Source: Oscillospiraceae bacterium (GTDB lineage Bacteria > Bacillota > Clostridia > Oscillospirales > Oscillospiraceae). Taken from it: a DNA stretch of 21,558 nt. Position 1 is the first letter of the stretch; the number at the start of each line of letters is the position of its first letter. The position numbers and the translations under genes were made by a program. Below are positions 1-6,218 of the stretch, piece by piece. Below the pieces are notes generated by a model. It was not told where the DNA came from, did not search any database, and saw only the letters and a list, made by a program, of their open reading frames with translations. Where the stretch lies: the NCBI GenBank assembly GCA_018265835.1, contig JABLYK010000012.1, positions 1 to 21,558 of the forward strand, read 5' to 3'.

Positions 1-57
1 CCTTCTGCAAGTAGTTTTTTCAAAAAGCCTTGAAAAATCAGCATTTTTGGCGTTATG

Positions 58-1671
58 TCACCTGATATGAAGCAGTTTTACGATTTTTTCGCCGCGCGGA
101 ATCAGCTTCATATCCTCCTGTGTCACGGCGCGCGTCACCACGACGGCCGCCACATAGACCACGACGGCCGCCAGCATAGCCAGCAGCATCGAGACGGCCA
201 TGCGCTTCCAGTCCAGCGCAGCCATGCCGCCCAGCAGCGCCGCCACGCCGTGATAGACTACCCACGCAGTCACACCCATGACCGCCGCGCTCCCTGCCGG
301 GCGCAGCAGCACGTGGCGCATCCTCGGGCGGTTTTTCAGCGACCTGCAGATGAATGCATAGTTCATGCCGCACATGACGATATAGCACGTGAGCGTGCCG
401 AGCGGCGCGCCGGTGATGTTGACCTCTGGATTGGCCACCAGAAACCAGTTGACTGCAATTTTGACAAGCCCGCCGACGATCATGGAGAACACGGGATAGA
501 TCTCATTTCCGGTCGCCTGCAGGATTGCGGTCGTCATCAGCGCCATGCAGACGAAGAACGACGCAATGCCCAGCAGGAGCAGCAGCACGGGGCCGGCCTC
601 GTTGCTGCCCGGATAAATGACGTTGACGATCGGATGCGCAAGCACCGCAAGTCCCACGCCCATCGGCAGCGCGATCACAGCCGCGATACGCAGCGAGGAT
701 TCTGCGATTTCGCCCGCCGCAGCGTGCTTTTTCTGCACGATCAGAGCCGTAATGGCTGGGATGATGCTGATCGTCAGCGGTGTAATGAAAGCGGCAGGCA
801 GATTATAGAGCGTCTGTGCCTTGCCATAGATACCATACAGGATCTTCGCGTCATAATAGCTGAAGCCCGCCGCCACCTGCAAGCGGTTGAGCACCAGCTT
901 CGCATCAATGAGATTGATCATGCTCAACACGCAGGAGCCTAACGTAATGGGAATGCCGATGCGCAGCAGCCGCCTGAGCACTCTTCCAGGGCTGTCCGGC
1001 ACATCCGGGTCGGACACCGTGCGCTCCGGATAGTGGCGGTGTTTGTAAACAGCAACGTACAGCAGCGCCGCGATGCTGCCGGCTGTGACGCCGAAAATCG
1101 CGCCCGCAGATGCGATCGGAAGGCTTTTCCCGATCCGGATAAAGTACCACGCCAACGAAAGCCCCACCAGCGTCTTTGCGAGCACGTCCAGAATCTGCGA
1201 CACCGTAGTCGGCGTCATATTGCTCTGTCCCTGCGCATACCCTCTGTACGCTGAGGTCATGCACACCAGGAACATCGCGGGCGACAGCGCCCAGATGCTC
1301 TGCGCCGCCTCCACATCGTTCATCATGCTGGCCAGCTCCGTCGGGAACAGGAACATGATGAGGCTGGAGAGAAGCCCGATACACGCAAACGCGACGAACG
1401 CCACACGGAAAGTCCGGCGCATCTGCATGGTCTGGCCCAGCGTGTCCGCCTCGCTGATCATGCGCGAGAGCGCTACCGGCAATCCGGCTGTGGACAGCGT
1501 CAGGAACACGTTGTAGATATTGTAGGCGACCATGAAGTGCGCATAGCCCTCGTCGCCCAGGATGTTGCCAAGCGGAATTTTGTAGATGGCACCGAGTATT
1601 TTCGTAATCACCACGCCCGCCGTCAGAATGGCGGCGCCATGGAGGTAGTTCTGCTTCTGACTCTCCTGCAA
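58..1671 (-). CDS. SpoVB/MurJ-like polysaccharide flippase (MOP superfamily)
   Basis: This is a predicted polytopic inner-membrane lipid-linked oligosaccharide flippase of the SpoVB/YtgP (MOP) group, about 537 residues and about 14 membrane helices. The N-terminal stretch GAAILTAGVVITKILGAIYK and the following G..N.LGDEGYAHF and AGLPVALSRMISEAD segments are typical of that family. I chose a TTG start at 1671 because AGGAGG lies six bases upstream (1678-1683). The upstream in-frame ATG at 1698 would place that Shine-Dalgarno inside the coding region. In known members the substrate is a lipid-linked cell-wall or spore-cortex precursor; which one applies here cannot be told. The gene lies downstream of gap on the same strand but is separated from it by a terminator hairpin and repeat copy A, so it is probably transcribed on its own. 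I found no strong promoter. Confidence 0.88.
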   Translation of the reverse strand: MQESQKQNYLHGAAILTAGVVITKILGAIYKIPLGNILGDEGYAHFMVAYNIYNVFLTLSTAGLPVALSRMISEADTLGQTMQMRRTFRVAFVAFACIGLLSSLIMFLFPTELASMMNDVEAAQSIWALSPAMFLVCMTSAYRGYAQGQSNMTPTTVSQILDVLAKTLVGLSLAWYFIRIGKSLPIASAGAIFGVTAGSIAALLYVAVYKHRHYPERTVSDPDVPDSPGRVLRRLLRIGIPITLGSCVLSMINLIDAKLVLNRLQVAAGFSYYDAKILYGIYGKAQTLYNLPAAFITPLTISIIPAITALIVQKKHAAAGEIAESSLRIAAVIALPMGVGLAVLAHPIVNVIYPGSNEAGPVLLLLLGIASFFVCMALMTTAILQATGNEIYPVFSMIVGGLVKIAVNWFLVANPEVNITGAPLGTLTCYIVMCGMNYAFICRSLKNRPRMRHVLLRPAGSAAVMGVTAWVVYHGVAALLGGMAALDWKRMAVSMLLAMLAAVVVYVAAVVVTRAVTQEDMKLIPRGEKIVKLLHIR

Positions 1672-1746
1672 TGGGCTCCTCCTCTCGCACAAATCCAATC
1701 ACGCGGCTTTCAGACAATGGTATACTTTACACTACGGAACGGAAAA

Positions 1747-1778
1747 AATCAAGGGAACGGTCTCCCGTTCCCTTGATT
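1747..1778 (-). terminator. Duplicate copy of the gap terminator hairpin
   Basis: A perfect 14-bp stem (AATCAAGGGAACGG and complement) with a four-base loop is followed on the minus strand by a short T run. The surrounding 36 bases are identical to the hairpin at 1950-1985. It sits about 75 bases upstream of the flippase start, on the far side of repeat copy A from gap. Confidence 0.8.
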
Positions 1779-1949
1779 GCGCTGACAAAAAAGCAAGCTT
1801 TTTTGTCAAGGGGATGCAGCATGTTGCAGCGCACGCGCTTCGCTCGCACGTTTGCAGTCTGAGCGGAGTTTTTTCCGCCGCACATGTCGCCGGAAAAAAC
1901 GATTGGATTTCTTTCGCCGCTTCGTCGGCGAAGCTCTGCGAGGCCTTTT

Positions 1950-1985
1950 AAAAAATCAAGGGAACGGTCTCCCGTTCCCTTGATT
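1950..1985 (-). terminator. Intrinsic terminator of gap
   Basis: Read on the minus strand, 18 bases after the gap stop codon, this is a perfect 14-bp GC-containing stem (AATCAAGGGAACGG arms, 4-base loop) running into TTTTTTAAAA. It is the obvious Rho-independent terminator of gap, and it is the copy of the duplicated hairpin nearest the gene. Confidence 0.88.
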
Positions 1986-2003
1986 TTGAAACTTGTGCAA
2001 TGC

Positions 2004-3026
2004 TTATGCGTGTCTGACGGAGTCGATGTGGCGGGTCAGGTCGAGCATCTTGTTGGAGAAGCCCCATTCGTTATCATACCACGCAACGAGCTTCACGAAG
2101 TGATCGTTCAGCGCGATGCCGGCCTTGGCATCGAAGATGGAGGTGTGCGGATCGGTGCGGAAGTCGGAGGAGACGACCTCGTCTTCCGTGTACTCCAGAA
2201 CGCCCTTCATCGGGCCTTCGGCGGCTGCCTTCACCGCAGCGCAGATCTCATCATAGGTCGCAGCCTTTTCCAGACGGCAGGTCAGGTCCACAATGGACAC
2301 GTCCGCCGCAGGAATGCGCATGGACATACCGGTCAGCTTGCCCTGCAGCGCGGGGATGACCTTGCCGACGGCCTTGGCGGCGCCGGTGGTGCTGGGGATG
2401 ATGTTGCCATGCACGGAGCGGCCGAGACGCCAGTTCTTCTTGGAGAAGTTGTCCACCACGCTCTGGGTCGCAGTGTCGGCGTGAACGGTGGTCATCAGAC
2501 CTTCGACGATGCCGAAGTTGTCGTTGATGACTTTCGCAAGCGGCGCAAGGCAGTTGGTGGTGCAGGAGGCGTTGGAGACGACCTTGATGTCCGGCGTGTA
2601 GGAATCGAGGTTCACGCCGCAGACGAACATCGGCGTATTATCCTTCGACGGGCCGGAAAGAATAACGACCTGAGCGCCCGCGTCCAGATGGTCCTGCGCT
2701 GCCTCGGTGGTCAGGAACTTGCCCGTGCACTCCAGCACATACTCCGCGCCGATCGCGCCCCAGGGGAGCTGCTTCGGGTCACGGGAGTTGAGCAGCGGAA
2801 CACGCTTGCCGTTGACGATCAGCGCCGGGGCTTCGCCGCCCTCGACCTCGACCGTACCGTTGAAGCGGCCGTGCACGGAATCATACTTCACAACGTATGC
2901 GAGCTGTTCCGGCGTCTTATCCGGCGCGTTGATGCCGACGACTTCAATGTCGTCACTGCAGATCGCAGCGCGGAACACCAGACGGCCGATGCGGCCGAAA
3001 CCATTAATGCCAATTCTAATACTCAT
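2004..3026 (-). CDS. gap: Type I glyceraldehyde-3-phosphate dehydrogenase
   Basis: This glycolytic/gluconeogenic enzyme oxidises and phosphorylates glyceraldehyde-3-phosphate to 1,3-bisphosphoglycerate. It is 340 residues, the normal length. The Rossmann motif INGFGRIGR is at 7-15, the catalytic SNASCTTNCLAP has Cys155, and the partner His is His182 in TTVHA. NIIPSTTGAAKAVGKV and the C-terminal WYDNEWGFSNK are conserved. The start at 3026 is supported by AGGAGG seven bases upstream. The adenosine-ribose position usually held by Asp is Ala34 (GINAPDK), and the Pro usually found near residue 188 of the Bacillus numbering is Phe194. Both changes are of the kind seen in NADP-using GapB enzymes, so the cofactor is uncertain. 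The gene appears monocistronic: a candidate promoter at 3093-3121 and a terminator at 1950-1985. No pgk or tpi is adjacent. Confidence 0.96.
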   Translation of the reverse strand: MSIRIGINGFGRIGRLVFRAAICSDDIEVVGINAPDKTPEQLAYVVKYDSVHGRFNGTVEVEGGEAPALIVNGKRVPLLNSRDPKQLPWGAIGAEYVLECTGKFLTTEAAQDHLDAGAQVVILSGPSKDNTPMFVCGVNLDSYTPDIKVVSNASCTTNCLAPLAKVINDNFGIVEGLMTTVHADTATQSVVDNFSKKNWRLGRSVHGNIIPSTTGAAKAVGKVIPALQGKLTGMSMRIPAADVSIVDLTCRLEKAATYDEICAAVKAAAEGPMKGVLEYTEDEVVSSDFRTDPHTSIFDAKAGIALNDHFVKLVAWYDNEWGFSNKMLDLTRHIDSVRHA

Positions 3027-3092
3027 TGAGATACCTCCTTGTAAATTTTCAAGGGTTGCCTTCAGATCGTGGATATCTGATTTTCGCCATAC

Positions 3093-3121
3093 ATTTTAGT
3101 ACGTTTTCCGAAAAAGCGCAA
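3093..3121 (-). promoter_or_regulatory. Candidate promoter of gap
   Basis: On the minus strand TTGCGC (3116-3121) and TAAAAT (3093-3098) are separated by 17 bases. The -10 is a 5/6 match and the -35 is weak. An inverted repeat TCAGAT-N7-ATCTGA (3062-3080) follows in the early transcribed region. Confidence 0.5.
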
Positions 3122-3182
3122 TATCATTCTTGTATTTCAAAGTAAATCTTTCCACAAACGAACGTTGTTTTCCGCAACGCCC

Positions 3183-3211
3183 TTGAATTTCGTGTCGAAA
3201 AATGGTATATT
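3183..3211 (+). promoter_or_regulatory. Sigma-A-type promoter of the kinase-like gene
   Basis: TTGAAT (3183-3188) and TATATT (3206-3211) are separated by exactly 17 bases, in an AT-rich stretch. They lie 32 bases before the ATG at 3244. This promoter points away from the gap promoter, so the 217-base gap 3027-3243 is a divergent control region. Confidence 0.65.
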
Positions 3212-3243
3212 TGTAAAAAAGACTTGATCTGAAAGAGGTATGT

Positions 3244-4329
3244 ATGAAAGACGCCTTTCCTGCCGGCATGTTCGGCACACTCTTTACACTCTCAGATACC
3301 GCTGTGATTGGAACCCAAAACCGAATCATTGCCTTCATGAATCCCGCCGCGCAGCGGATCCTCGGCTGCAACGAGACAGGCAGGCCCGTATCCTGCCTGC
3401 TGCCGCAGCACGTCATTCAGTCACAGGCAACCGAATTCGTCACCTCCGCCACGCTCGCGGGGCAGCACGCCATCATTACGGTCACGTCTCTTGCCGCCTT
3501 CCGCCTGTATACGCTGACCTTTGATCAGACCGACGCCCCGCCGCCGTCCCCCATTTTCGTGCCGCAGCTCTCCACACTCGCCAATTTCCGGCTGGTAACG
3601 GACTATTTCACACGTTACAGCGAGGACAAAGAGGACGATAAGCTTTCCCGGTATTCGGCTGAGCTGTCGAAATGCTTTTATCTCATCAACCGCTGGTCGG
3701 TCAACGCTTCTCTTCTGGCTGCGCTCCAGAATGGGACGCTTCCGTTCCTGCCGGTGGCCATTGATCTGAAGAAGCAGTTTTCCGATTTGCTGGACGGCGT
3801 CCGCTTTTTTGCGGAAAAGCGCGACATCAGCATTCTGCTGGAGGCGCCGGAGAGCCGGATGATTTATACGCTCGACCCAAATCTGATTGAACAGATGGCG
3901 CTGAACATCATCTGCAACAGCCTGCTCCACTGCGAACGAGGCGATCGCGTGCGCGTCACACTCAGCGCAAACGGCAGCAGCATCTTCATCGCGTTCAATG
4001 ATACCGGATCCGGTATTCCGGCAGACAAACTCGCCTCCATCTTCAGCAGCTACCTCCCCAGAAACCGCACGCCTGACGAAGAATCCGGCGCGGGCTTTGG
4101 TCTGGCGGTTGCGCTTGGCATCGCAGAAATGCACGGTGGAACGATCCTTGCGGAAAGCTCTGAGAAAAACGGCACCTCCATCCGTGTGCTGCTCAGCGCA
4201 TCCATTTCCGGTTCCGGCCAGCTCAAATGCGACCCGCCCGCCTATCTCACGCAGCAGAATTCCACTCTGCTTACCGGCCTGGCTGATTTTCTCGACGCGA
4301 GCGACTTTCAGGCACAATTGTTGGACTAA
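3244..4329 (+). CDS. Orphan sensor histidine-kinase-like ATPase, no recognisable H-box
   Basis: This 361-residue soluble protein has no membrane helix or signal peptide. Residues 15-90 look like a PAS domain (VIGTQNRIIAFMNPAAQRILG). The C-terminal half is a HATPase_c domain: N-box near QMALNIICNSLLH (217-229), G1 box NDTGSGIP (252-259), G2 box GAGFGLAV (282-289) and the ending AEMHGGTILAESSEKNGTSIRV. The linking helices (115-165) contain no histidine. The best H-box match is YSAEL (137-141), where Ala stands in the phosphoacceptor position of the usual SHEL. No response regulator is adjacent. It starts at 3244 behind GAGG and is followed by a strong terminator. It could be a degenerate kinase, a phosphatase-type regulator, or an ATP-binding partner-switching protein. 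It is transcribed divergently from gap; whether it regulates gap is unknown. Confidence 0.85.
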   Translation: MKDAFPAGMFGTLFTLSDTAVIGTQNRIIAFMNPAAQRILGCNETGRPVSCLLPQHVIQSQATEFVTSATLAGQHAIITVTSLAAFRLYTLTFDQTDAPPPSPIFVPQLSTLANFRLVTDYFTRYSEDKEDDKLSRYSAELSKCFYLINRWSVNASLLAALQNGTLPFLPVAIDLKKQFSDLLDGVRFFAEKRDISILLEAPESRMIYTLDPNLIEQMALNIICNSLLHCERGDRVRVTLSANGSSIFIAFNDTGSGIPADKLASIFSSYLPRNRTPDEESGAGFGLAVALGIAEMHGGTILAESSEKNGTSIRVLLSASISGSGQLKCDPPAYLTQQNSTLLTGLADFLDASDFQAQLLD

Positions 4330-4333
4330 CTGC

Positions 4334-4361
4334 AAAATCGAGCGCATTTGCGCTCGATTTT
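4334..4361 (+). terminator. Intrinsic terminator after the kinase-like gene
   Basis: A 12-bp perfect stem (AAAATCGAGCGC and complement) with loop ATTT begins four bases after the stop codon. The 3' arm ends in TTTT and runs into TCGTTT. The A/T symmetry means it could work in both directions. Confidence 0.85.
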
Positions 4362-4463
4362 CGTTTGATCGGGGCTTTCTTTCCCGACGCATTTGTTTTA
4401 TACTATTCTCTGTCCGCGGCGCTGATCGGCTGCGGGCAGATCTCGTTCAAAGAAGGTACACGC

Positions 4464-5861
4464 ATGCAGCAACCCAATGACGCGCTCGGAACTGAAAAAA
4501 TCAGCAAACTGGTCGTCCGTCTGGCCATTCCGTCGGTCGTCGCCCAACTCATCAATCTGGTCTACAACATGGTAGACCGTATTTACATCGGCCACATTCC
4601 GGAGGTCGGCAGTCTTGCGCTGACTGGCATTGGCGTGTGCATGCCGCTCATGATGATCCTCACGGCTTTTTCCCAGCTCATCGGTGCCGGCGGCGCCCCG
4701 CTGGCCTCCATCTCGCTCGGAAAACAGGACACGCCCACCGCAGAGCGCATTCTCGGCAGCTGCACCGTCGCGCTGGTTCTGATGAGCATCGCACTGACCG
4801 TCCTCGTGCGCTCTATCTCCGAGCCGCTGCTCGTGCTCTTCGGCGCAAGCAGCGACACGCTTCCGTATGCGCTGGAATACATGAATCTGTACGTCTGGGG
4901 CACGCTGTTTTCCACCTGCTCCATCGCGCTGAACTGTTTTGTCACGGCGCAGGGCTTCACCAAGATCAGCATGATTACCGTTCTGACCGGTGCGATCTGC
5001 AACATCATTCTGGATCCGGTCTTCATCTTTGCCCTGCAAATGGGCGTGCGCGGCGCGGCGCTGGCTACCATTCTGTCACAGGCTCTGTCCGCATGTCTGG
5101 TGCTGGTGTTTCTCTCCGGCAAGCGCACGAACCTCCGTCTGCAGAAAAGCGGACTTCGCATTGATTTTCGGCTGCTGGGCAAATGTCTGGCGCTGGGGCT
5201 CTCCCCGTTCGTGATGCAGTTCACGGAATGCATTCTGTTCGTCTGCTTCAACCGCTCCCTGCTGAAATACGGCGGCGACGTCGCTGTCGGTGCCATGACG
5301 ATTTTTGCAACTGTGATGCAGCTTGCCACGCTGCCGCTTTTGGGCATGGCGCAGGGCGTGCAGCCGATCACAGGGTATAACTACGGCGCCGGAAACAAGA
5401 CGCGCGTGGCGGAGGCGTTCAAGCTGCTGCTCAAAATCAGCCTGAGCTATTCCACCCTGATGTGGCTGCTCGTTTTGCTGTTCCCGCACGTGTTCATTCT
5501 CCCGTTTACCAACGATGCCGCGCTGATCGCATACAGCAGCAGGATGATCCGCATTTATTTCGCCATGCTGCTGGTGATGGGTGCGCAGCTTGCCTGTCAG
5601 AATACGTTTCTCGCACTGGGCAACGCCAAGACGTCGCTGTTTCTGGCGCTGTTGCGGAAGGTATTTCTGCTCATCCCGCTGATCTACATTCTGCCGTGCT
5701 TCCTGCCCGATCAGGCCATGGCCGTGTTCCTCGCCGAGCCGATTTCGGATACCATCGCCGCCACAACGACGCTGACGCTGTTTTTGAAGCAGTACCGGGG
5801 TGAGCTGTTCGGGCGCGGCGAGCGCCTGTCAGCCCCCGCAGATCGGGAGCAAGGGTTCTAA
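4464..5861 (+). CDS. MATE family multidrug/cation antiporter
   Basis: This is a 465-residue membrane protein with about 12 predicted helices in two homologous halves, the normal MATE size. The first helix region (KISKLVVRLAIPSVVAQLINLVYNMVDRIYIGHI) and the matching second-half segment with GMAQGVQPITGYNYGAGN are family hallmarks. It exports organic cations or metabolites using a Na+ or H+ gradient; the substrate cannot be inferred. I chose the ATG at 4464 because AAAGAAGG lies seven bases upstream. An in-frame TTG at 4365 would add 33 unlikely residues and has no ribosome site. A possible -10 (TATACT, 4399-4404) lies upstream, but its -35 is poor. Just after the stop is a GC-rich hairpin (5866-5894) without a T run. 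The gene is convergent with the acyltransferase gene across repeat copy B. Confidence 0.92.
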   Translation: MQQPNDALGTEKISKLVVRLAIPSVVAQLINLVYNMVDRIYIGHIPEVGSLALTGIGVCMPLMMILTAFSQLIGAGGAPLASISLGKQDTPTAERILGSCTVALVLMSIALTVLVRSISEPLLVLFGASSDTLPYALEYMNLYVWGTLFSTCSIALNCFVTAQGFTKISMITVLTGAICNIILDPVFIFALQMGVRGAALATILSQALSACLVLVFLSGKRTNLRLQKSGLRIDFRLLGKCLALGLSPFVMQFTECILFVCFNRSLLKYGGDVAVGAMTIFATVMQLATLPLLGMAQGVQPITGYNYGAGNKTRVAEAFKLLLKISLSYSTLMWLLVLLFPHVFILPFTNDAALIAYSSRMIRIYFAMLLVMGAQLACQNTFLALGNAKTSLFLALLRKVFLLIPLIYILPCFLPDQAMAVFLAEPISDTIAATTTLTLFLKQYRGELFGRGERLSAPADREQGF

Positions 5862-5924
5862 AGACACCGCAAGGAACCGCCGTTCCGGCGCGGTATGGAC
5901 GCACACTTTCCCCGCTCGCATGAT

Positions 5925-5962
5925 AAAAAGCTCCGCTATCGCGGCTTACAATACCGGAGCTT
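5925..5962 (-). terminator. Decayed second copy of the acyltransferase terminator hairpin
   Basis: About 34 of 37 bases match the hairpin at 6164-6202. The substitutions break pairs in the stem (GGTATTG against CGATAGC), so folding is weaker. It sits on the far side of repeat copy B from the acyltransferase gene. Confidence 0.65.
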
Positions 5963-6163
5963 CAGGGTGTCAAAAAAGCCTCGCAGAGTTTCGCCGCCGC
6001 AGCGGCGAAATAAAATTCAATTATTTTCTCCGGCGACATGTGCGGCGGAGAAAATACTTCTCGGCCTGCAAACGTGCGAGCTGTCCGCTTCCAGTGGACA
6101 GCGAGTGCGTTGCAGTCAGGCCGCTGTCCCCTTTGTCAAAAAAGCTTTGCTTTTTTGACAAGC

Positions 6164-6202
6164 AAAAGCTCCGGTATCGCGGCTTGCGATACCGGAGCTT
6201 TT
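6164..6202 (-). terminator. Intrinsic terminator of the dapF-nagB-glmM-acyltransferase operon
   Basis: A hairpin with arms AAAGCTCCGGTATCGC and complement and loop AAGCC begins about 17 bases after the acyltransferase stop, and ends in GCTTTT. A matching A/T tract on the other side means it could also stop transcripts coming from the MATE gene. Confidence 0.8.
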
Positions 6203-6218
6203 GTATTTGCTGGTATGG

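Larger units (their letters stand above)
1743..1985 (+). repeat. Structured intergenic repeat element, copy A, with flanking terminator copies
   Basis: This 332-base gap between gap and the flippase holds no gene. It contains a multi-hairpin unit (1779-1949) bracketed by two identical 36-base segments (1743-1778 and 1950-1985). Left to right the unit has: a 12-bp-stem palindrome at 1783-1808 (TGACAAAAAAGC, loop AA, then its complement); a stem-loop region ending in GCTCGCACGTTTGCAG (1842-1857); a hairpin with TTTTTTCCG/CGGAAAAAA arms around an ACATGT centre (about 1869-1899); a TTCGCCG/CGGCGAA hairpin (about 1913-1932); and the block CTCTGCGAGGC (1934-1944). The same order of blocks occurs on the opposite strand at 5963-6163. 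Confidence 0.85.
5925..6202 (-). repeat. Structured intergenic repeat element, copy B, with flanking terminator copies
   Basis: This fills most of the 357-base gene-free gap between the convergent MATE and acyltransferase genes. Read on the minus strand, the unit (5963-6163) has the same block order as copy A: a 13-bp-stem palindrome built on TTGTCAAAAAAGC (6133-6161); a long compound hairpin with CGGCCTG/CAGGCCG outer and GCTGTCC/GGACAGC apical arms; GCTCGCACGTTTGCAG (6066-6081); a TTTTCTCCG/CGGAGAAAA hairpin around ACATGT (about 6024-6054); a TTCGCCGC/GCGGCGAA hairpin; and CTCTGCGAGGC (5978-5988), followed by GCTTTTTTGACA. Two related terminator hairpins (5925-5962 and 6164-6202) bracket it. 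Confidence 0.85.

Noticed and set aside
1..57. Weak A/T inverted repeat (TTTTTCAA/TTGAAAAA) after the flippase gene as a terminator or start of another repeat copy
   Set aside because: The stem is short and nearly all A-T, and none of the repeat element's conserved blocks is present. The window edge prevents more.
1884..3029. Long plus-strand open frame opposite gap
   Set aside because: It is antisense to a clear gap gene, encodes an Arg/His/Val-rich sequence with no family motifs, and starts inside the repeat element. This is typical of high-GC shadow frames.
5866..5894. GC-rich hairpin directly after the MATE stop codon as a terminator
   Set aside because: The stem (ACCGC..GGAAC/GTTCC..GCGGT) is real but no T run follows, so I do not call it a terminator.
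1743..6202. CRISPR or IS interpretation of the repeats
   Set aside because: There are no regular spacers, no cas genes and no transposase. The units are single hairpin-rich copies in separate intergenic gaps.
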